Source: Leucocoprinus leucothites
Lineage: Eukaryota > Basidiomycota > Agaricomycetes > Agaricales > Agaricaceae
Direction of reading: 5' to 3'
Assembly: GCA_013368445.1 (NCBI GenBank)
Contig: JAACJO010000028.1
Span: 1-64,000 of the forward strand
DNA: 64,000 nucleotides
The notes under the pieces: model-generated
Told to the model about the DNA's origin: nothing
Seen by the model: the letters and a program-made list of their open reading frames with translations, nothing else
Databases searched by the model: none
Translations under genes and position numbers: made by a program
Part shown: in pieces, positions 58,564 through 64,000 of the stretch
Layout: every line of letters begins with the position of its first letter
Numbering within the stretch: position 1 is the first letter of the stretch

Positions 58564-59121
58564 TGTTAAGTGTGCAAACACTATGGGTAGGGAGCCAACA
58601 TCTTGGACCAGATGGGCAGAGGTGTGACAGAGGTAAGGCAGGAGTCAGTCATCGGACATGGAAGCAGGTCATGGCCTCAACTTATGTGTTGTGCTGACTA
58701 CTGATGCTTGACCCAAATTTCAGACAAGATAAGAGAGCAGAGGACAAATAGAGAGCAGAGGAAAGTAGCATATTGCTAAGTTGATTATCAGACTGAGGAC
58801 TTCAACTACAAAGTCATGCTACTTATATATGATGCAGAATATAGGATCAGATAACAAAAACAAGCAAAGTAGTAAACAGAGAAATAATCAAAGTGGAGTC
58901 TGCAAATTTTACAAGGCTAGAAGATATAAAATTTACTATTAAACAGTTGTCAGAAAATTTCAAAAAGGCAGTATGAATTAATAAAATGGAAGATGTCAGA
59001 ATAAGTCTGAAGGCAAAAGACCAACAAAACTGACATAGCCAATATGTGAAAGCAGGTAGGAGTTCATGGAAATAACACCAAGTCCAAACTGTGAGCCAGT
59101 CTTGGGGAATGGCTTGTGACA
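58564..59121 (-). repeat. 3' LTR of element E (family A)
   Basis: 558 bp, TGTTAAGTGTGC...GGCTTGTGACA on the plus strand. It identifies element E as the likely source type of solo LTRs A1-A5. Confidence 0.92.
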
Positions 59122-59189
59122 GTATTCCCCCCTTAGGGCTGAGCCCTCGAAGCCACATGACTTGATTGTGGGAACCAATTCAAACTCTG

Positions 59190-59197
59190 TATAAATT
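59190..59197 (+). promoter_or_regulatory. TATA-like box of the antisense ORF in E
   Basis: CAAACTCTG followed by TATAAATT, 54 nt before the ATG at 59251. It is matched in sequence and spacing by element B. Confidence 0.5.
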
Positions 59198-59250
59198 CCG
59201 CTCTGAGGAAAAAAATAAGCTTTCTCACAACTTAACTTTCTATATCTACC

Positions 59251-59529
59251 ATGACACCCAATTCCGCTATACAAGGATCCAACCTGATGTCCAATAGCAA
59301 CCTTGAAAACAAACTTCACAAGATGGATGAGGAGTTCTACAACTGGCTTGTCCTTGATGACAAGGTAATGGACAATGAGGCACATGAGAAGGCATGGGCA
59401 GAGTTGGATGCCAGGTTGGCTGCTAAGAAGACCATGCTGGAGATGTCAGATGCTGGGTCTGGGAATGAGGGGGAGATAGGAGGAGAGGAAGGTGAGGGAG
59501 AGGATGAAGGTGAGAATGGTAGTAAATAG
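59251..59529 (+). CDS. Antisense ORF of element E, acidic 92-residue protein
   Basis: Intact, starting MTPNSAIQGS, with a helical middle (DNEAHEKAWAELDARLAAKK) and a Gly/Glu/Asp-rich end (EGEGEDEGENGSK). It begins 130 bp inside the 3' LTR, the same distance as the antisense gene of element B, and is antisense to pol. Its acidic C-terminus resembles the B product, but it lacks the Cys motifs and the coiled coil. It may be a shortened version after internal deletion. Confidence 0.5.
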   Translation: MTPNSAIQGSNLMSNSNLENKLHKMDEEFYNWLVLDDKVMDNEAHEKAWAELDARLAAKKTMLEMSDAGSGNEGEIGGEEGEGEDEGENGSK

Positions 59530-59839
59530 TCATCTCATCTCTCCCATTCCTCGTTCTCAGCTTGCTTTGTTGTCAATCTGTTTTTTGTTGTCACATATTT
59601 TTACTTGTGCTCTTTGGACTTGTTTTTTGAAATGGATGATATTTCTTGGGGCCAAGTGTGAGTAAAGAAAAATCCGAAAAAAGAAAAAAGGATGAGAGGG
59701 AGATGAGACTATTGGGTGTAAGTGAAAACAAAATGATAAGTAAGAAAGTACAAAAAATTGTCTAAGTCCAACAGAAAACAAGTGAGCTGGTATCATAGAA
59801 CAGGTAAAGAAAATATGTAGCTGAGATGAAGTCTAGGAT

Positions 59840-60090
59840 AAAGGAAGTGGGCCAGGCTTGTCAGGATAAGCAGAATGGAAATCAGAAAGAAGTTTGGCTG
59901 CATGCATAAGTTTGGTAGCAGGTAACCACAAATATTCTTTGTCAGTATCTTCATATCCCAACCAGATGACCTTGTAAAGAAGTTTGCATGTGTGATGTCA
60001 ATTGATCTTTGAGTCTATGATGCAGGTGATCTTGTACTCTAGCTCACCATCAATGACAATGGGAGCAGGAGCTGGTTCTGTGCAATCTGA
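59840..60090 (-). pseudogene. Chromodomain of element E
   Basis: The minus strand reads VIDGELEYKITCIIDSKIN, a stop, then LLYKVIWLGYEDTDKEYLWL and ATKLMHAAKLLSDFH. Same layout as in element B. Confidence 0.8.
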
Positions 60091-61407
60091 AAATGGATTG
60101 GGTGTGGTTGGCTCAAGCATGGAAACATGGAAGACAGGATGAACAGTGTGCATGGAATCTGGAAGGTGAAGGGTGAATGAGTGAGAGCCAGGTTGAGTGA
60201 TAATTTCATATGGACCAAGATATTTTTTGGAAAGCTTTTTGGATGGATGGGTAGTGCAGAAGAATTGAGCTTTCACAAAAACTTTCTGGCCAACTTTGAA
60301 CTCCAGGGCTGGTAACCAATGTGCATCAGCGGATTGTTGGTAGCATTCTTGAGCAGTGGCCATCTCAGCCTTGAGAGTTGTATGTAATTCGTCAAGGTCA
60401 ACTGCAAAGTTGTGTGTGCAAGCTGATGTGATATCACATTCAGGATGGACTGTAATGTTAGGATGATAACCCTTGTTGGTGAAGAAGGGCAAAATTCCGG
60501 TGGTAGCACTGGGCACATTGTTGTATGCAAATTCTGCAAGTGGGAGGAGGTTGGACCAGTTGTCCTGCTGATAGTTGCAGTAAATGCAAAGATATTGCTC
60601 TAGCATCTGGTTAGTTCATTCCATCTGTCCATCACCTTCAGGATGATAACCAGATGTGAAGTGAAGGTGCATGTCCAGAGCCATGCTGAGGGAACAGAAG
60701 AAGTGTGAGACAAACTCTGAACCACAATCAGAAGTGACATGAGAAGGAACACCATGCTTAGAGAATATGTGAATGACAAATAACCATGCCAGTTCTGCTG
60801 AAGTGATAGTGTTGTGGGTTGGAATGAATACAGCCTGTTTGGAGAGTCGGTCAACAATAATGAGGATGGTGTCAAAGCCAGAGGATGAAGGGAGTTTCTC
60901 AATAAAGTCCATTGAAATTGAATTCCAAGGGCATTCAGGAATGGGGAGTTGCTTGAGGTTACCATACAGCTTATGGTGCTGAGACTTGGATTGCATGCAG
61001 GTAACACAGGATTTACAGAAAGCCTTGACCTGAGATCAGATATCAGGCCAGGTGTACTCCCATCAGATGAGTTCAAGGGTCTTGTTCTGACCAAAATGGC
61101 CAGAAAGGACATGATCATGTTTGTATTGTAGAACTCTGAGTTGAAGGTTGTTGATGTCAGGTATGTAAATACTGTTGTTGAGCTGAAGAAAACCAGTGGA
61201 ATCAACTGACCAGTGGCCTTCAGGATGAGTGATGTGAGCAGATGTGATCAGGTCTTGAGGAAGCAAAGTAAGGATATCAGAATGAAGTTTCTCAAGATCT
61301 AGTATGGTGGCAGCACAAAGGGAAGGAGTGGATAAATAAGGAGCTTGAACTGAAGCCAATAACTGTTCATGCAAAAATACAGGACAGAAATTATGAGGAT
61401 TGACCAA
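59998..61407 (-). pseudogene. Integrase of element E
   Basis: Zinc domain HDHVLSGHFGQNKT and CKSCVTCMQSK (about 61105-60980). Catalytic core SISMDFIEKLPSSSGFDTIL (first Asp), VTSDCGSEFVSHFF (second Asp) and HFTSGYHPEGDGQME-stop (Glu), then LLPLAEFAYNNVPSAT and GPYEIITQPGSHSF. Only a few stops break it (for example TGA near 61060 and near 60615). Confidence 0.88.
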
Positions 61408-62955
61408 AGCATAGCCATTATTCCCCCCTTTAGGGTAGATGTCCCATCGTCTAGTGAGAGCATCAGGCTTGGTTCCGAGTCAGCCAGGTTGGAAACAGAT
61501 AATAAGGTTGAACTGTGATATGAATTCAGACCAATGAGCCTGTCAATGAGTTAGGATTTTTGTAGTGCAGAAGTATTCCAGGTTCTTGTGATCAGCAACA
61601 ACATCAATAGGGAGTGGGGCTTCTTCAAGGTAATGCCGCCAGGTGCAGAAGGCCTTGAAGATAACAAGGAGCTCTTTGTCATGAGTGTCATAGTTTAACT
61701 CAGCCATGTTGAAGGTGCGGGAGTGGAATGCAATTGGGTGAACTTTGTTGTCATCTGCGACAAGGGAAAGGATGGCAGCAAGTGCATAATCAGAAGCATC
61801 AGTCTCAATGATGATCTGGGCATCAGGTATCTAGTGAGTGAGGATAGAAGCAGTAGTGAATGCTTCTTTGAGGGAGTTAAAGGCTTTGCGGCATCATTCA
61901 TTGAAATTCCACTTAGATGCTTTTTGGGTGAGGCATGTAAGCAGGACAATGATATTGGAATAGTTGTAAATGAAGCATCAGTAGAAATTGGCAAAACTGA
62001 GAAAAGACTGGATGTCTTTGACTTTCTTCGGTTCAGGCCACTCCTGGATTATTTTGATCTTGTCTTCTGACATTTTGAGACTGGCTGGTGAGAGGATATA
62101 CCTGAGGTATTTGACAGAATCAGAATTGAACTCGCAATTTTCTGCTTTAGCATATAGGCCATGCTTGCAGAGCCACTTGAGGACATCTTGAACATGTTTC
62201 TTGTATGTGTCAAGGTCATCAGAGTAGATGAGAATGTTGTCAAGATAGACCATGATGCAGACATCAAGGAGGTCAGAAAAGATATTGTTCATGAACTGCT
62301 GGAAGGCTGCGGGTGTGTTGGTGAGTCCAAAAGGCATAACCAGCCATTCAAAGGATCCATAGTGGGTCCTGAAAGCCGTTTTCCATTTGTCTCCTTTAGT
62401 GATCCAAATGAGGTGATAAGCATGTCGAAGGTCTATCTTGGTGTAGATGTGGGCTTTGTGAGGAGAGTTGAGTAGGTCAGAAATGAGCAGGAGTGGGTAG
62501 TGATCATTCTTGGTGATGCAATTAAGGCCACAGAAATCAACACAAAGTCATAATGAACCATCTTTCTTCTGAATGAAGAGAACAGGTGTGCTGTGAGGTG
62601 AAGAAGTGGGGTGGATAAATCCAATAGATATGTGTTCATCGATAAATTTGTGGAGCGACTCAAGCTTGGATGGAGATAATGAATAGATAGTGCCAATGGG
62701 AGGTTGAACACCCTCTTCAATATTGATTTTGAGATTGTAAGGGTGATGCAGCACAAGGCTGTCAGCATGAACTTTGCTGAACACATTGGTGAATTCATGA
62801 TATTTGTCAGGCACTTTAGAAAGGTCAATTGACTCATCAGAAACCCGAGCCAAATTGGTGGAAACAGAAGGTGAGCTGAGATTGAGGTGGAAATTTACTG
62901 AACAGGAAGGTACAAAGTATGAATGTATGCAGCAGCATTGATGATAGAAATGCAA
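61408..62955 (-). pseudogene. RT and RNase H of element E
   Basis: RT: GTIYSLSPSKLESLHKFIDE, HSTPVLFIQKKDGSL, a stop, PFGLTNTPAAFQQFMNNIF and MVYLDNILIYSDD (YLDN, codons at 62241-62236), then SLSFANFY. RNase H (about 61880-61570) has AFTTASILTHxIPD-type and DASDYALAAILSL-type sequence. Stops and a frame change near 62550 inactivate it. Confidence 0.88.
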
Positions 62956-63116
62956 GGAGCTGTTGCAATACCAGAAGTAGACATAGAAGTCCCAGAGGAT
63001 GGTGAATTCAGAGGAGGAGTGTCAGCCATCAGGCTAGGAGCGGGTGACAATGTAGGAGCCACTATGGGAGTGGATGTAATGCAGGCAGAAGGGGCAAGAT
63101 TATCCTGCAAATGTGA

Positions 63117-63503
63117 TCAGAAAGATATACTGCTTGAAACCCAGTCAATCAACAGATTGTAGTGGGTGAGCCAGTTGTGTCCTAGTACCACAGAGCAGGA
63201 AGAATCAAGCTGAGTGATGTAGAAGTCAATAGTCATAGATTCACTGGTAGAGAAAGTAACAGGCAGATTCACAAGTTCAGTAATGTAACTATTCAATGAT
63301 CTGTCAAATAGGCGAAGCTCAATAGGAGGTAAGGGTAAAGTCAGAAGAGAGTGAGTGTGGATGAAATCAGAATCTATGAAGCAATGAGTGGAGCTGGAAT
63401 TGACAAGAGCACAAAATGGTATCTGTTGAATATTATCAGATGAGCAAATGAGAGAAGAAGTGAGTGAAGCAATAAGTGAATTTGGATTGGAAAGAGCGGA
63501 CAT
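63117..63503 (-). pseudogene. Aspartic protease of element E
   Basis: Reads [17 protein letters not shown] and [20 protein letters not shown] in an open 128-codon frame. The expected DSG is NSS. The Asp-to-Asn and Gly-to-Ser changes can each be a G-to-A step at a CpG (GTCGAT and TCCGGC). Confidence 0.8.
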
Positions 63504-64000
63504 ATTGAGGCAGAGGAGACTTTCTGGTGCACAGATGAGCTCAATGCAACCCCCAGTCTGTGCAGAGTCCTGAGGGTTTCCCTCTATTTTTTCAGACTCT
63601 TTTCAGAGTCCTTGGGCAGAGCCACTTCAACTTTGCAGATCTTGGCCTGATTTTGTTTCCTGTGACAATTCTCAACCTTGTGGCCTTTGCTGCCACAGAA
63701 TAGACAGAGATCTTTGTCAAGGCGTCATTTCCACTCCTCAGGTGTCAGTTTGCCATTTTGGCCGAGTTTGCTAGAGAGGTCAAATTTTGGTGTAGGGCAT
63801 TGGGTACTAGATGTGGATGGAGTGGGGGTGTTGGATTTGGTAGTTGGGGCCTGTGACTGATTATGGTTGCTGTTGTTGTTGCTGTTACTGTTGTTGCCTC
63901 AATTGTTGTTGTTGCCAGGTTGAGACTGACTGGGTGGCAGATTCAGGTTGGAAGTATTAGAGGTCAATGGCTTGTTGGGCTGCTTATGACTGAGAGAATC
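63504..64000 (-). pseudogene. Gag C-terminus of element E
   Basis: The minus strand shows an Asn/Ser/Gln-rich stretch, KFDLSSKLGQNGKLTPEEWK and the zinc knuckle CLFCGSKGHKVENC, followed by a Lys-rich end. A TGA lies in the Asn tract (near 63900). The capsid part is beyond the window. Confidence 0.82.

Larger units (their letters stand above)
58564..64000 (-). mobile_element. Element E: chromovirus on the minus strand, 3' part
   Basis: The 3' LTR (58564-59121, family A) is followed by a polypurine tract (AAGGGGGGAATAC on the minus strand). Then come an antisense ORF, chromodomain, integrase, RNase H, RT, protease and the end of gag at the window edge. The 5' LTR is outside. Protein blocks are close to element B. 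Stops are fewer than in the other elements, so it may be younger. Confidence 0.92.

Noticed and set aside
1..64000. CRISPR arrays, bacterial operons, rRNA or complete tRNA genes
   Set aside because: No regularly spaced repeats, no prokaryotic signals and no complete RNA gene were seen; the window is eukaryotic.

Overview
The window looks like a basidiomycete (Agaricomycotina) nuclear genome. The left end carries an intact, intron-rich BMS1 gene with 48-61 nt GT-AG introns. Everything to its right is a repeat island of fungal LTR retrotransposons (Ty3/Gypsy, including chromodomain-bearing chromoviruses), a LINE with an RNase H domain, and relics of DUF6698-like and TET/JBP-like genes that are expanded in mushroom-forming fungi. 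I cannot name the species.

Layout. 1-1176: 5' part of an unidentified gene on the minus strand. 1328-4929: BMS1, the 40S ribosome-assembly GTPase, divergent from it across a 151-bp gap. From about 4930 almost everything is mobile or degenerate. 6050-9678: a small Gypsy-type element (264-bp LTRs, TSD ATCAC) lying inside a 126-bp tandem repeat; its polymerase is mostly replaced by an intact 283-codon ORF. 9802-16100: solo LTRs (families A and D, one nested in the other) and pseudogenes. A LINE on the minus strand (58150 down to 56622, then 16652 down to about 16195) was split by two retroelements: F (16653-46528, LTRs of about 1.38 kb) and C (46535-56621, 696-bp LTRs, TSD CATGC). F was itself hit by a 4.6-kb hairpin-rich insert (22.6-27.25 kb), solo LTRs A3, A4 and A5, and the complete chromovirus B (29200-37532, 605-bp LTRs, TSD CACTC). 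C carries a solo LTR D2 in its leader. 58564-64000: the 3' part of chromovirus E on the minus strand, whose 3' LTR is family A.

Boundaries rest on TG...CA ends, LTR pairs of equal length and target-site duplications that I read directly. Nearly all sense gag-pol frames are broken by stops. Many stops and active-site changes are C-to-T or G-to-A, and several sit at sites that would have been CpG. This fits decay by deamination of methylated CpG.

The most interesting signal is a set of antisense genes inside these elements, between pol and the 3' LTR. F carries two multi-exon antisense genes (39134-40444 and about 41373-44378) whose 53-65 nt introns splice in frame. B carries a two-exon antisense gene with paired C-x2-C-x6-C motifs, and E a short intact antisense ORF. 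B and E share a TATA-like box at the same distance from the LTR and from the antisense ATG. A spliceosomal intron can persist in a retroelement only if it is antisense to the genomic RNA, so the arrangement is coherent. Element C instead has a sense-strand post-pol ORF with two zinc knuckles and an open frame inside its LTR.
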